64,000 nt of DNA from a virus. The notes beneath the pieces are model-generated. The model searched no databases. It was not told the DNA's origin and saw nothing but the letters and a program-made list of their open reading frames with translations. Of this stretch, positions 14,725-24,678 are shown piece after piece. Both the position numbers and the translations under genes were made by a program. The stretch lies in the IMG/VR virus record IMGVR_UViG_3300029911_000010, positions 40,428-104,427 of that record. One strand, given 5' to 3'. Numbering within the stretch: the stretch's first letter is position 1; every line of letters begins with the position of its first letter.

Positions 14725-17451
14725 TCAGTCTCCAGATTCTTCCATATCTGGGTCTTGTATTTCGTCGAGTCGTGGCTCGATTGTCTTCTCCTTTAGGAAT
14801 AACACTATATCTGCGAGGCTTTCAAAGGCATTTCGCAGCGAATCTTCCATCTCCGGCAAAGAATTTTTGCCATACCGCTCCTTGAAATCATCTTGATGCC
14901 AGTAAAAAAGGAAGAGCAACCGGCCCAGCTTGTCGACGGCTTTCATCAGGTCAGGCAAGTGGCGGTCCACCAGCGAGTCCTGCCGCACCGACTTGAGCAT
15001 GCCGGAGATCATCGAAGTGTCGAACACCTCTTTCTGCCCTTCCTGGCCGGCTTGCTGGGCAGTCTGCACCGCCTTCTGGTCGGGCATCAGGAATGGATCA
15101 TAGATCCGAGGATCAGTCTGCGAGCTGTCCAACCCCGACACCGGCACATGCTCGCTCTGGGGATAGATGGCGTTGACTGAATTGTAGCCGACCTGTTCAC
15201 TACCGTACTCGGGAGCCGGCATGACTGGGGCGTAGGGGCCACCGGACTGCAGATCGCCGCTGGGATAGTAGCCTGCGGTCTTTTCTCGCGGATAGCTCTT
15301 GGCGTATACGACGCGGTACTGCACCGGCGATCCGCTCATGCCGTTGCTGTGAACCTGGGCTTGCTTGAGCATCGCGGCTGCTTCGCTTTCGCCGAGCCCG
15401 TGATCGCGAATCAGACAGAACAGACCATGCCGCCACGGCATGCGCTCGCAGCCTCGCTTGATGGTCTGAATGGACACTTCGCTGTGATCGCCCCACATCT
15501 TCATGGACGCGGTCTTGGTGGTGAACAGCAGTTGAATGTCACCGATGTCGCCGGGGACGATCGGCTTGGGGTCTGAGCCGTCTGAGTCCCAACCAACCGG
15601 GCCGCCGATACTGCTCTTGCTGGGACCGTCGCCGTCGTCTTTCTTGGGCTTGGGCGGATCTTTGAGCTTCATGAACTTGAAAGTATCGGGCACGTGCAAC
15701 GTGCCGGCAGCCGCCCGCAACTTGGTGCCGGGGCGGTCGTTGATCACTAGCAAAGCATCGTAGTTGCTGACATAGCCGCCGTCGCCGGAATAGGACGAAG
15801 GCTCAGTCACCTTGGGCAAACCGCTGGCACGCCCGGCTTTCCAGTCCTCGTAGCCCTTGAAGTCGACCTTGTAACGCTTGTCCTCGTAAACCTTGCTGAC
15901 AACAAACGGGACAGTGCCCTCTCCGGCCTGGTTGATCGCCAGGTAGGTGCCGCCCTTGGACAACGTCTCGGAGTTGCCCAGACCTTTGAACCATTCGCGG
16001 AAATCGTTCTCCGACTCGATTGTTTTGGTCCACAACGACGTGCGGTGACCGTTAAGCCACGACTTCTCGCCGTCGCCCAATCGCACCACCGTACAAAAGT
16101 TCTTTTGCCCGTCGTTGGCACTGGGGGCCTGGACCACCAGCATGCGGCCGAATTCGCCGGGCTTCTCCAGCACTTCGTAGATGCCGGTCTCGTGCGGATT
16201 TGTCAGTTCCGTTCGCACTTGAGTGTTGTACGCATGGCTGATTTCGTCGCCCTTGCGCTCGTCCTTGACCAGATAGCCGTGGTGCAGGAGCTTTTCTTTA
16301 TCCTTCTCGGGAAGTTCCTTGTTGACCGTGAGGCTGACATCCGGGTCAGTGAGAATCTTGACCTTGGGCTTCTTGTCATCTTCGGGCGGCTGGGCTTCCT
16401 TAAGCAGCGAAAAATCCAGTTCACTTCGCGGCTTGTTCGGCGCAATGCGGGTTTCCCACTCGGCTCCTTTGATCAGGCAGTTGGCGGCTTCCTCGGCTGC
16501 CTGCTTGATTCGCAGGCCGACGCGATGGAAGAAATCGCTGCCATAGAACTTATCGAAGGCGACCTTGATGCCGGGGTAGCGCTGGGAGATGTTGTAGGCT
16601 CCTTCCAGCAGGCTGACATCGGTCGCCAGGAAGTCTTCCAGCGACAGTGGGACGTCGGCTAAGGCCGCCTTGACGGGGCTGGCGGGCAGCTTGCTGACGT
16701 CAACTTTGCGATCGGCCGGGGCGTTGGGCCATAGGAAGTTGGCTTGCTTGGTGGCAATGGCCGCCAGCAACGGCAGCGCCGGCACCGCCCAACCGGCCAC
16801 GTCGCGATTGCCGACGCGGATGTAATCCGGCAGCGGTGATTCCGCAGACCGACCTTCGCGGGCGGCAGCAGCTTTGGCCTGTAGTCGCTCCAGAGCACTG
16901 CCGTATTTGTTGTGCGGCGGCGGATAGCTGAGACGTTCGATGTTGGGGGCAATGCCGCCCAGCTGCCAGGTATCCTTGGCCGAGCCTTCGCCCAGGACGT
17001 GCGGCTTGCGGCTGAGGATGTAGTTGACCCAGTTTTCCTTCATGGGCACGAAGGAGTCCTGATTCTTGATATACAAAAGCTCGTGGCCCTTGAGATCACC
17101 GTTGAGGAAGAAGATCGGGGCGTACAGCCACTGCTTGCCGATCTTGAAGCCGAACACGCCGACAGCCTTGGTGTTGTCGTCGTTGCGGTCGACCAGCTGG
17201 AAGCCGACGATGTAGTCGATCAGGCGGGGAGCCTTATCCTTGAGATAGGCATACCCAAGTGAAGAGAAGGATTGCTCAAAGCCCTGCTCCTGCTCGCCGC
17301 CGATGCTCGCCCATTTGATGCCGGGACCCTTGGCCAGTCCGCGAATGTGCATGACCAGCTGCAGCGGTGTCGCGTCGCTGGTGTAAAATTGACCGGCATC
17401 CGTAGCGTGCTTGATGAACGTAATGTGCTTCCGTGCAGTTGTAATTGCCAT
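14725..17451 (-). CDS. large virion-type protein (908 aa)
   Basis: 908 aa with several apparent regions: a compact beta-rich N-terminal part (about 1-220), an Ala/Lys-rich helical region (about 230-340), a charged linker with DDKK-type stretches, a second globular part, and a C-terminal helical, acidic segment. SD GGAAAG lies close to the ATG; a weak GGA hairpin overlaps it. It sits between the polymerase module and the head genes. A structural or ejected role is likely; no family recognised, and a portal assignment is not justified. Confidence 0.65.
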   Translation of the reverse strand: MAITTARKHITFIKHATDAGQFYTSDATPLQLVMHIRGLAKGPGIKWASIGGEQEQGFEQSFSSLGYAYLKDKAPRLIDYIVGFQLVDRNDDNTKAVGVFGFKIGKQWLYAPIFFLNGDLKGHELLYIKNQDSFVPMKENWVNYILSRKPHVLGEGSAKDTWQLGGIAPNIERLSYPPPHNKYGSALERLQAKAAAAREGRSAESPLPDYIRVGNRDVAGWAVPALPLLAAIATKQANFLWPNAPADRKVDVSKLPASPVKAALADVPLSLEDFLATDVSLLEGAYNISQRYPGIKVAFDKFYGSDFFHRVGLRIKQAAEEAANCLIKGAEWETRIAPNKPRSELDFSLLKEAQPPEDDKKPKVKILTDPDVSLTVNKELPEKDKEKLLHHGYLVKDERKGDEISHAYNTQVRTELTNPHETGIYEVLEKPGEFGRMLVVQAPSANDGQKNFCTVVRLGDGEKSWLNGHRTSLWTKTIESENDFREWFKGLGNSETLSKGGTYLAINQAGEGTVPFVVSKVYEDKRYKVDFKGYEDWKAGRASGLPKVTEPSSYSGDGGYVSNYDALLVINDRPGTKLRAAAGTLHVPDTFKFMKLKDPPKPKKDDGDGPSKSSIGGPVGWDSDGSDPKPIVPGDIGDIQLLFTTKTASMKMWGDHSEVSIQTIKRGCERMPWRHGLFCLIRDHGLGESEAAAMLKQAQVHSNGMSGSPVQYRVVYAKSYPREKTAGYYPSGDLQSGGPYAPVMPAPEYGSEQVGYNSVNAIYPQSEHVPVSGLDSSQTDPRIYDPFLMPDQKAVQTAQQAGQEGQKEVFDTSMISGMLKSVRQDSLVDRHLPDLMKAVDKLGRLLFLFYWHQDDFKERYGKNSLPEMEDSLRNAFESLADIVLFLKEKTIEPRLDEIQDPDMEESGD

Positions 17452-17454
17452 TGC

Positions 17455-17469
17455 TTTCCGTCCGTGAAA
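17455..17469 (-). promoter_or_regulatory. weak GGA hairpin at the SD
   Basis: RNA UUUC[ACGGACG]GAAA: 4-bp stem, seven-nt loop containing GGA, 3 nt upstream of the start codon. Weaker than the other sites. Confidence 0.35.
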
Positions 17470-17520
17470 AGGGCATCAGTTTATTTCACTATAACAACCT
17501 ACCGCCTAATGCTCCAAATA

Positions 17521-20500
17521 TCACGGGTTGTTACTGGCGGCTGGGTTCGGACGAACGACTCGCCCAATTTGCTGCCCCATCGAGTTTTGAGCTGTCCAAT
17601 CGATCCAGGCCCCTGGTGTTTTAGCTGCCTGCTCTTCCAACTTGGCGACGCGAAATCGGTCAAAATCCCACAATGTCTTGCGGGCAGCCTGTTGCCCGGC
17701 TCCGTGATCCGCCGATGCGAACATGTCTCGCGGGTCGGTTCCCCCGGACCATCCGCCGGCCGTGTCTTGTTGTATGCGATCAGTGACGCGACGGGCTCCG
17801 CCGAATAACGCTTCGCCTAGACCGCCTCCGATAGTCTTGACGCCGGTTGTTCCAGTCGGCGTAACATTGGCCAGCGCTTTTACACCGGCAGGGATTTCAA
17901 CGACTGGATTAAACGAATGACGCGTAGGAGTCATTCGCTTACTCTCGTCGTTGATCTGCATACCGGTGCCGACTGCGTAGTTCACTCCCATGCGCAAAGG
18001 CATACCTTCGATCGACCCGTCCCAGTTGCTGACACCGGTATAGTCTGCTCCCCGATTCAACGCTACGCGGGCGTCTGTGCCGGCATCGCCGAAAACACGA
18101 GCAGGGATGAACGTCGTCGGCATGGCAGCTGTCATGCCAGTCATGCCCAAATTCATTCCATCACGCCAATTGAACTTGCTTGGATCTTTCCACGTCTCGT
18201 CGCTGATAGGATCGATCAATGAACGATTGACCTCCTCGTTGGCCGCCACCGCCCCTTCGGTCGAATTTATCTGGTTGACACCTTCCATAACCCACGGAAT
18301 ATACGGACTTAACTTGTTCAATGCAGCACCGGTACGTGAAACGCCTCTGGCGAAAGGCGTCATCTTGGCAAACTGTTCGACGTTTCTCGTAGCATTCCCT
18401 GTCCAGGCAAAACGACTCATCGGCATATATCCGCCGCTGGTGCCACGTGCCAGGTTGCTGCCTAACCGGTAAGTGTTGGCAGCTCCAGCCGCTGCCGGCG
18501 CTGCCATGCGATTCCATGCAACCAGACGAGCAGCGTCAACTGCGACAGGTGCCATCAATGTCATCCGACCGGCGTGCAACATTTGACTCGTGCGTTGATC
18601 GGATATACCGCGTTCACGCATCAGCTGATCGTATTTGGTAGACTTAGTCTGTTTCGTCAAATCCAGTAACTGCTCGGCCTGGTTTGTCGTCTGTGTAAGC
18701 TGATCCCACAGTTGTTTGCGTGTTTCGTAGTCAGCGCCGCTGGACTGGTTGTACTGCTGAATCAACTGATTTCGCTGTGCAACAGCGGCATTAAGCTGAT
18801 TGTCCATGGCGACGATCTGAGGATCGGCTTTCATCTGCTGAGTCACCTCAGCCATAATTTTGAGAGTGTCCGGCGACGGCTGCGACTCTTCGGCGGCAGG
18901 AGTCGGAGTTGACGGAGTCGTAGCTGCCGGAGCAGGCGGTCCCATGACCGGGGCCGCCGGCGTCGGGGCCGGAGCCGCCGGCGCTACCACCGCAGGCTGC
19001 GGGGCAGGAACTGCAGGGACTGGCGTCGCGGGCGGGGTCGGACTTGCAGGAGCAACTGATGTCGACAACGGAGGTAGCTGAGGCCGAGATGGCTGCTTTG
19101 CCAGACTGCCGAGCCAGCGCTCGGGATTGTCGAGGTGACCGTCTGTTTCACGTTGCTGTCCTCCGAATAGTCCTTTTGTCAGCGAACCCAGAGCGCTGTA
19201 GTCCAAATTGCCAAAGATCGCCGCCGGAGCCAGCGGTCCCAGTTTGTTGATCAGCGGGGCTTCCATGCCCAGCATCTTGCCCCCCATCAGCGAATTAGGG
19301 CTGTAGCTGTCAAAGAAGTGTTGCGGCTTGTACGGCTCGGGCTTCGGCGCTGCAGAAGCTAGCGGCGATGCTGGAGCGGTCGGAGCCGTAGGAGCTGAGA
19401 TCGATCCGCCAGCCGGCTTGCTGCCGTCCGTGGCAGATCCCCCGGAGCCGCCGCTTAACTCGGCGCTGACTTTGAGACCAGCCTCCGGCGTGTGAATCAA
19501 GCCCTGCCGCCCAAAGTCTACTGCCTTAGCCAGGCTGGGCACGAAGCTGGTGCCTTCTTCGTCGCTGACTGCGCCGCGATGGGCAGCGTCCAGCAACGAG
19601 CCCTTGAGACCCGATCCATACATACGGACCATCCAGTCCGGGTCTTGTGCCAGGTTAGCCATGCCCCGAACCATCTCGGCCTTGAAAGGCGGTGGCTTGT
19701 CGTGAACCTTGACCTTCTTGACGCCGAACTCCGCCAGATCCTTCTGCACGGACGGGCGGATCTTGGTGCCGATCGAGTAATGCAACACCGGCTTCTCAAG
19801 ATACTTGTCGCGGGCCAGCGACGGCTCTACATCCTGAGCGTCTTTGCGGGGTTCGTAGATGTGCTCCAGCGTTGAGTACGGCACCATGTCGTCGGGAACG
19901 TATTCGCCCATCTCATCCGTCAGTCGAACGTGATTGATCAGTCCACGGCTCAGCAGCTCGACGTTGCGGCGGTGAGCCTTGATGCCGGCGTTGCTCATTG
20001 CGTCGCCAAACACCTTGGTGAAGTACCGCCGGCCTTCGCCAATGCCCTTGTGTTCTACCACCTTGGCGGGATTGGGCCAGCCCTCGGAGATCACGTCTCC
20101 GGCTTCCACCCGGTCACCGGGGTTGACAGTGAGGTTATGACCAGCCGCAACGTAGTGTCGCTCGCCGCCGATCCAGGCGTACTTGCCGCCGGCCGGAGCA
20201 TCTTCGGATCGTCCCACTGGTCCGTCCACTTCACTGTGAGTGGCACCGCCCTTGAACACTTTAGGCACCTGGATCATCTGACTGATGGTATCAAAGCCGC
20301 TGACCGCCTTGCCCTCGCCGGCCACGCCGCCGGTGTGCTTGGAACTGAGCTGTGCCTGACTCAAAGGCTCGCTGAACGCCTGGACGGCGGCCAAGCCCGG
20401 CAACTCGCCCCTACCCGGCAGCGTACCGTTCTCCCGCACGCCGGCATCGCGGGCATAGATGCCACCTTCGATGCTGCCGCCAATGATCGGGCTACGCACC

Positions 20501-22488
20501 AGGATGCGACCCAGACCACGGTGTTTGAGGTCGGCGGCGATCTTGGGCGTGATAACCGTGTTGCGTTTATACGGCCCCGTGTCCTTGGCCAGCAGCGCTC
20601 CTTCATTGTCCGGATCTTCGGTGTCGACCGGCATCCCCCGCATGTTATCGCGGTTGTCGCCTTGATTCTCGTGATCATTGTCGACAACGACCAGCCGGTG
20701 AGCTACCTGGTTGAGCTGCTTAGAGTTCGAGACGATCGCCCCGTTGGCAAGGACGAACAGGTGGTCCGGGTGGTCTACTTCGATGTCGTAGGTTGGCACC
20801 ACGCCGACGTACTCCTTCTCGACGTAGGAGTAAACAAAGTCGTCTTGACGGGTCTGCGGTTCCATCCCTTGCAGCAAATCAGCCAACACCTGGGCTTTGC
20901 GACCGGGCAGCGGGATGTATCGGGCGAACTTGAGGATCGAGTCGCGGTTGTTGATGACGATGCACCACCCGTCATGGTTTCCCTTTTCGGCGACATCGAC
21001 CCGTCGTATCGGACAGGAGTGGATGCCGAACCGTAGGGCCAATAGATCGCGGACGGTATAGACCATGATCTCTGACGTCATCGTGAGGATGATCGCGGGG
21101 ACCGTCGAGTTATTGGTCAGCGTGACGCATCCGTCCGATTCATAGACGCCAGCGATCATCGCCGCGACGGATGGGTTGTCCCATCGGTACGCCTCGGACG
21201 GGACGCACTTCTCGTGGGCGAACTTGCCGAGCACACCCAGTTTCCGCAACCAAGTTCGCAGCCGGTTCCGCTGTCCGTGCCCGGTACGTTGCCGATCTAG
21301 GACGGCGTATTCGTAGGGGTGGCCTTCGCCTCGCCATCGCAGTTCCAAACCCAAGGTGATCAAGTAATCGCGTAGGTAGTCGACGAGGACCTGATCGGCG
21401 GTCGACAGGTAGACCGTACTGCCCGTCAGGCCACCGTCCCCTAGCAATAAGCCCAGGAGCAATGCGCGAGGCTCGGACGAGCCTATGGCCCGGTCGTAAC
21501 CGTCGGCAAGTCCTTGGATCGGAGTCAGGCGGAATCCGAATCCGGCCCGGCTCAAGGGTAGCTGCGTCGGCGTGAGAATCGAGTTCTTGTCACCATGTGT
21601 CGTGCCGGCCCGACCACGCCGCATTGTCGCCAAGACCTTATGGTTTTCGGTTGCCTCGACTGTGATAAATGAGTCACGGGCCTTGCCAACGCGGAAGCGA
21701 TAACGCCACACGTCCTTCGGCCCGTTGTCGAATGCGGCTGTGACCTTGACGGGGAACGTATGACCGGAGGCATCGGCCCCCAAGACGAAATCACCTGATT
21801 TGAGCTGCTCAATGTTACAGGACTCGCCATACGGTAGTCGCACCTGTGTGCCACGGGCCAAACACAGAAAGCCCGCGTCCTGGGTGGCAAACTTGACGTC
21901 TATGACGCCCTTACGGGCACCGTAGGAGCCGGCCCAGTATTCCCAGGGGCGAAGACCCTCGCTGTAGCTCCGCATGACCGGCACCGGAATGACGTTGCCC
22001 CGGTGATCGGCGTAAAGCATATCCGAGCCCAGGAGGCTGGACAGGTTCATCTTGTTGCCCCGGCCAGCGCCGGCCAGCTGGTGAGCCAGGGGATTGTCGT
22101 TGGCCTTGGCTTCGTTGAAGACGGCTTCCTGCTGCTCTTTCTGTCTGTCGCCGACCGTGCGGATCAACAACTGCTCACGCTTGTTATCGTCCAGCGTGTC
22201 GTCGTCTAGAATGCGATGGATCTTGGGTTCAATCTGATTGCGAAAGTCGGTTGATGCCTGGCTCTTGCGCAGATGCCTGAGACCAAACGAAAAGCCTCCC
22301 GTATCCTGGGCCACCTGCCGGCCGATGTTGGCAATCTTGTGGGAGATATCGCGATAGCGGTCCGGGTACCGGCGGGCTACGTCGCCAAGAAGCTTGCCCA
22401 GCGATTTTTTATCCAAGGTGCGATCGTAGTCTCGCATGTCCTCGGGAAGGGCATCGTTGACCAGAAGTTGTCCCAGGGTCGTCTGCAC
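17521..22488 (-). CDS. rpoC: RNA polymerase beta-prime C-terminal part, with intein and virion-like extension
   Basis: 1655 aa. Residues about 130-208 match the RpoC bridge-helix region (SYGARKGVIDVKFATQDAGFL). An intein (209-588) interrupts it, and SKQLNQVAHRLVV resumes. The trigger-loop region follows (AQLSSKHTGGVAG), retaining the His expected near E. coli H936, and the remainder of the clamp ends near residue 960. The last about 600 residues are unlike RpoC: a Pro/Ala/Thr-rich linker (about 1000-1250) then a helical domain with Gly/Ala segments resembling the virion proteins here. Start is GTG with AGTAGG upstream. The beta-prime N-terminal half is in another gene. The tail suggests the polymerase is packaged, but that is inference. 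Confidence 0.85.
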   Translation of the reverse strand: MQTTLGQLLVNDALPEDMRDYDRTLDKKSLGKLLGDVARRYPDRYRDISHKIANIGRQVAQDTGGFSFGLRHLRKSQASTDFRNQIEPKIHRILDDDTLDDNKREQLLIRTVGDRQKEQQEAVFNEAKANDNPLAHQLAGAGRGNKMNLSSLLGSDMLYADHRGNVIPVPVMRSYSEGLRPWEYWAGSYGARKGVIDVKFATQDAGFLCLARGTQVRLPYGESCNIEQLKSGDFVLGADASGHTFPVKVTAAFDNGPKDVWRYRFRVGKARDSFITVEATENHKVLATMRRGRAGTTHGDKNSILTPTQLPLSRAGFGFRLTPIQGLADGYDRAIGSSEPRALLLGLLLGDGGLTGSTVYLSTADQVLVDYLRDYLITLGLELRWRGEGHPYEYAVLDRQRTGHGQRNRLRTWLRKLGVLGKFAHEKCVPSEAYRWDNPSVAAMIAGVYESDGCVTLTNNSTVPAIILTMTSEIMVYTVRDLLALRFGIHSCPIRRVDVAEKGNHDGWCIVINNRDSILKFARYIPLPGRKAQVLADLLQGMEPQTRQDDFVYSYVEKEYVGVVPTYDIEVDHPDHLFVLANGAIVSNSKQLNQVAHRLVVVDNDHENQGDNRDNMRGMPVDTEDPDNEGALLAKDTGPYKRNTVITPKIAADLKHRGLGRILVRSPIIGGSIEGGIYARDAGVRENGTLPGRGELPGLAAVQAFSEPLSQAQLSSKHTGGVAGEGKAVSGFDTISQMIQVPKVFKGGATHSEVDGPVGRSEDAPAGGKYAWIGGERHYVAAGHNLTVNPGDRVEAGDVISEGWPNPAKVVEHKGIGEGRRYFTKVFGDAMSNAGIKAHRRNVELLSRGLINHVRLTDEMGEYVPDDMVPYSTLEHIYEPRKDAQDVEPSLARDKYLEKPVLHYSIGTKIRPSVQKDLAEFGVKKVKVHDKPPPFKAEMVRGMANLAQDPDWMVRMYGSGLKGSLLDAAHRGAVSDEEGTSFVPSLAKAVDFGRQGLIHTPEAGLKVSAELSGGSGGSATDGSKPAGGSISAPTAPTAPASPLASAAPKPEPYKPQHFFDSYSPNSLMGGKMLGMEAPLINKLGPLAPAAIFGNLDYSALGSLTKGLFGGQQRETDGHLDNPERWLGSLAKQPSRPQLPPLSTSVAPASPTPPATPVPAVPAPQPAVVAPAAPAPTPAAPVMGPPAPAATTPSTPTPAAEESQPSPDTLKIMAEVTQQMKADPQIVAMDNQLNAAVAQRNQLIQQYNQSSGADYETRKQLWDQLTQTTNQAEQLLDLTKQTKSTKYDQLMRERGISDQRTSQMLHAGRMTLMAPVAVDAARLVAWNRMAAPAAAGAANTYRLGSNLARGTSGGYMPMSRFAWTGNATRNVEQFAKMTPFARGVSRTGAALNKLSPYIPWVMEGVNQINSTEGAVAANEEVNRSLIDPISDETWKDPSKFNWRDGMNLGMTGMTAAMPTTFIPARVFGDAGTDARVALNRGADYTGVSNWDGSIEGMPLRMGVNYAVGTGMQINDESKRMTPTRHSFNPVVEIPAGVKALANVTPTGTTGVKTIGGGLGEALFGGARRVTDRIQQDTAGGWSGGTDPRDMFASADHGAGQQAARKTLWDFDRFRVAKLEEQAAKTPGAWIDWTAQNSMGQQIGRVVRPNPAASNNP
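20725..21864 (-). mobile_element. intein in beta-prime bridge helix, with LAGLIDADG endonuclease
   Basis: 380-residue intein (C209 to N588 of the host protein). Block A starts CLARGTQVRLP. LAGLIDADG motifs are LLLGDGG and GVYESDG. The C-terminal block is FVLANGAIVSN followed by extein Ser. The penultimate residue is Ser rather than the usual His. Removing it joins DAGFL to SKQLNQ, the standard RpoC sequence at the end of the bridge helix. Confidence 0.9.
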
Positions 22489-22524
22489 CGTTCATTGCCT
22501 ACTCTGCAAAAATTGATTTGTAAT

Positions 22525-22557
22525 AGGCGACCGCCGTCTGGAGTCCGGCGGCCGCCT
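22525..22557 (-). terminator. probable terminator upstream of the beta-prime gene
   Basis: 12-bp stem with one mismatch, 9-nt loop, about 19 bp past the stop of the 339-aa gene. On the minus strand it is followed at some distance by ATTTTTG. May set the beta-prime C-terminal gene on a separate transcript. Confidence 0.55.
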
Positions 22558-22575
22558 CATGGATTCCCCCGCAAA

Positions 22576-23595
22576 TCATTTCTCGTCCATGTCATTGGAC
22601 AAATCAGCCAACGGATCGTGCCGTTCAACCGCAACCGGCTCGGCGGATTCAGCTTTGGCGGCCGCCACCACCGGATCTTCGTCTGCCGCCGACTGCGTGG
22701 GCACCGTCTGCACCTGCACGGTTTCTTTCTTGCCCTTGGGCCGCTTGCCGCCCTTGCCGATCGGGCCGTGGGGCCTTTCGCCCTCCAAACCCATCGCGTT
22801 GTGGGCTGCCGTCACTACCGGGTCCAGTGACCGGCCCGTGCTGACCGGCACTGAGTCGTCTTCGGCCATCCCCTCACCGCCCTTGACGAAGGAGGAAAAG
22901 TCGCCCAGCTGCACTGCCGACGAATCGGGCTCTTCGACAATCGGGGGCGGCCGCACCTTGCCGAACATCTGCCGGGCCAGGTCGGCTCCGTCCTTAACCG
23001 CCGGCACCAGCTTGATGCGCTGGGCCTGCTCTTCGGTGGCCCGACTGCGAGCGATGCCCAAATCGATCGCCGCCTGAATGCGGCGCTCGCACTCAGGCGT
23101 GAACACTTCCACATAGATCGGATGCGTGCCGCCGTCTGCTAAGGCCGCGAAGATCGCGTCAGCGGCTGCCGTAACGCCGCTCTTATCCTTCACGCGGATC
23201 GGCGTGACCACGTCACCAGCCCCGGCAGCCTGGTATACCTGTCCGGCAATACGAGGATCGCGACGGGAGTCGGCCGGCACCAAGGTGCCATCCCGCATGC
23301 GCTTGAGGGGTTCCATGGGAACGTCCACCGGACCTTTGGGCTGCCCCATCTGGCTACGGGCCGAGCCTCCCGAGCGGTAATACTGATCCGTGTTGGTATC
23401 GCCGGCCAGCTGCACCGGCGTTCGGGCAGTCTGCAACGGACCACCGGGTCGACCACGTCGGGTCATGGCGTTTCGGTTGTTGATTGCCGACGCTCCTCGG
23501 GGAGCGTAGTAGGCGGCATCCGCCGTCATGTTCGGATTGCGGGGTGCCCCCGAGTCGGCGACTTGCACGACAGATGGGGCTTGTTGCTTGGCCAT
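22576..23595 (-). CDS. disordered virion-type protein (339 aa)
   Basis: 339 aa, largely low-complexity: basic Gly/Arg-rich N-terminus, a mixed central segment of about 100 residues (about 110-210) that could fold, and a Lys/Pro and acidic C-terminus ending in DMDEK. SD AAGGAG 7 nt before the ATG. Located between two polymerase genes. No family recognised. Confidence 0.65.
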   Translation of the reverse strand: MAKQQAPSVVQVADSGAPRNPNMTADAAYYAPRGASAINNRNAMTRRGRPGGPLQTARTPVQLAGDTNTDQYYRSGGSARSQMGQPKGPVDVPMEPLKRMRDGTLVPADSRRDPRIAGQVYQAAGAGDVVTPIRVKDKSGVTAAADAIFAALADGGTHPIYVEVFTPECERRIQAAIDLGIARSRATEEQAQRIKLVPAVKDGADLARQMFGKVRPPPIVEEPDSSAVQLGDFSSFVKGGEGMAEDDSVPVSTGRSLDPVVTAAHNAMGLEGERPHGPIGKGGKRPKGKKETVQVQTVPTQSAADEDPVVAAAKAESAEPVAVERHDPLADLSNDMDEK

Positions 23596-23606
23596 GAATG
23601 AACTCC

Positions 23607-23885
23607 TTAAAAACCGCCAGGCTTGCTGATCAGCGAAGCCCCGGATGGCGGCTGCGGCAGCGACAAGCGGTCAACGATGACCTTGTGCCGTCCGTAACCT
23701 AGATTATGAAGCGTACGATTAAACTTTTCCTGGCCTTCACCGGCATGGCAGACGCTTATAGCGCCCTGCGTGCCGTACTCCGCTGCAACGACAATTGGCG
23801 TACCGTCGTCGTTGAACGCCAGGAACTGGGATGCGTCCAGCTCCAACGGAGGTTCACCGATTCTGGAAATGACGTGCAGCTTCAT
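23607..23885 (-). CDS. hypothetical protein (92 aa)
   Basis: 92-aa soluble protein, predicted alpha/beta. The ATG is 2 nt past the TAG of the preceding gene, so translation is probably coupled; longer starts would overlap that gene. No family recognised. Confidence 0.65.
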   Translation of the reverse strand: MKLHVISRIGEPPLELDASQFLAFNDDGTPIVVAAEYGTQGAISVCHAGEGQEKFNRTLHNLGYGRHKVIVDRLSLPQPPSGASLISKPGGF

Positions 23886-23887
23886 GC

Positions 23888-24601
23888 CTACGCCGCCGGC
23901 TTGGTGTTTCGAGCATTCCAAAAGGCACGAATAGCTGACGCCCGATTGCTGACCTGACCCAGCTTCTCGGTGTCAAACGCCTGACCTTCGGCCGCATAGG
24001 AAGCGCTCTTGCCGCCGGCCAGTTGTGGGCTTGCGCCCTGCATCGGCTGAATCGGCGAGATGGCACTGCCTGGGCCTGCGCCGCCAGCTCCGCCGGCCCC
24101 GCCAGCTGGACCACCAGCCGCGCCGGTCTGTTGCTGCATGCCGAAGTTGGTCAAATCGCTCTGGGTCGCCACCATCTCACTGGCGGGGATCTGGACGCCC
24201 AGCGTGTCGGCGATCTTGGCCAGAATCTTGAGGATCTGCAACAATGTCACGTTGACGTCGATCTTGGGCTTGATCGGCTCCATGCCGCCACCGCCGCCGC
24301 CCATGCCTCCTTGCGACTGGATCAGCTGCATGACCTGCTGGACGATTGCTCCCGTGTCGGGAGGCGGAGGCGGCGGAGGTGCCCCGCCACCACCACCGCC
24401 GGAGGGATCGCCGCCGGGAGGGGGAGCAGCGCCGGGAGGAGCGCCACCACCGCCACCGGGAGGAGCGCCAGCGCCGCCACCTGCCGCTGACGGGTCCATT
24501 GCCGGATCTCCGGCCGGGACAAACGCCTGCTTAGAAAAACCAGCCACAGCCTGAATGGCCATGGCGATTGCTTCGGGATTGACAAGATGCTGGTTGCTCA
24601 T
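23888..24601 (-). CDS. Gly/Pro/Ala-rich virion-type protein (237 aa)
   Basis: 237 aa. A helical N-terminus is followed by a GGGAPPPGG low-complexity tract (about 40-95), a helical block (about 100-170), a second Gly/Ala tract and a helical tail. The layout resembles the scaffold-like protein at 6736-8064, so the two may be paralogous in design. ATG preceded by AAGGA in a hairpin loop. The alternative upstream ATG has no SD. Confidence 0.65.
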   Translation of the reverse strand: MSNQHLVNPEAIAMAIQAVAGFSKQAFVPAGDPAMDPSAAGGGAGAPPGGGGGAPPGAAPPPGGDPSGGGGGGAPPPPPPPDTGAIVQQVMQLIQSQGGMGGGGGGMEPIKPKIDVNVTLLQILKILAKIADTLGVQIPASEMVATQSDLTNFGMQQQTGAAGGPAGGAGGAGGAGPGSAISPIQPMQGASPQLAGGKSASYAAEGQAFDTEKLGQVSNRASAIRAFWNARNTKPAA

Positions 24602-24603
24602 GA

Positions 24604-24619
24604 TTCGCTTCCTTGCGAA
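24604..24619 (-). promoter_or_regulatory. CsrA-type GGA hairpin at the SD
   Basis: RNA UUCGC[AAGGAA]GCGAA: perfect 5-bp stem with an ANGGAN hexaloop that is the SD of the 237-aa gene. Confidence 0.7.
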
Positions 24620-24678
24620 AGTTACCGTCCGTGGACGTATTTTAGTGTAACCGGCTCGGCGCAATCCGCCAAGCTCGT

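Noticed and set aside
14725-17451. Portal protein
   Set aside because: Length (908 aa) and sequence lack a portal pattern I can recognise; context alone is not enough.
19930-21036. Plus-strand open frame of 368 codons opposite the beta-prime gene
   Set aside because: The minus strand encodes clear RpoC and intein motifs; the opposite frame shows none.
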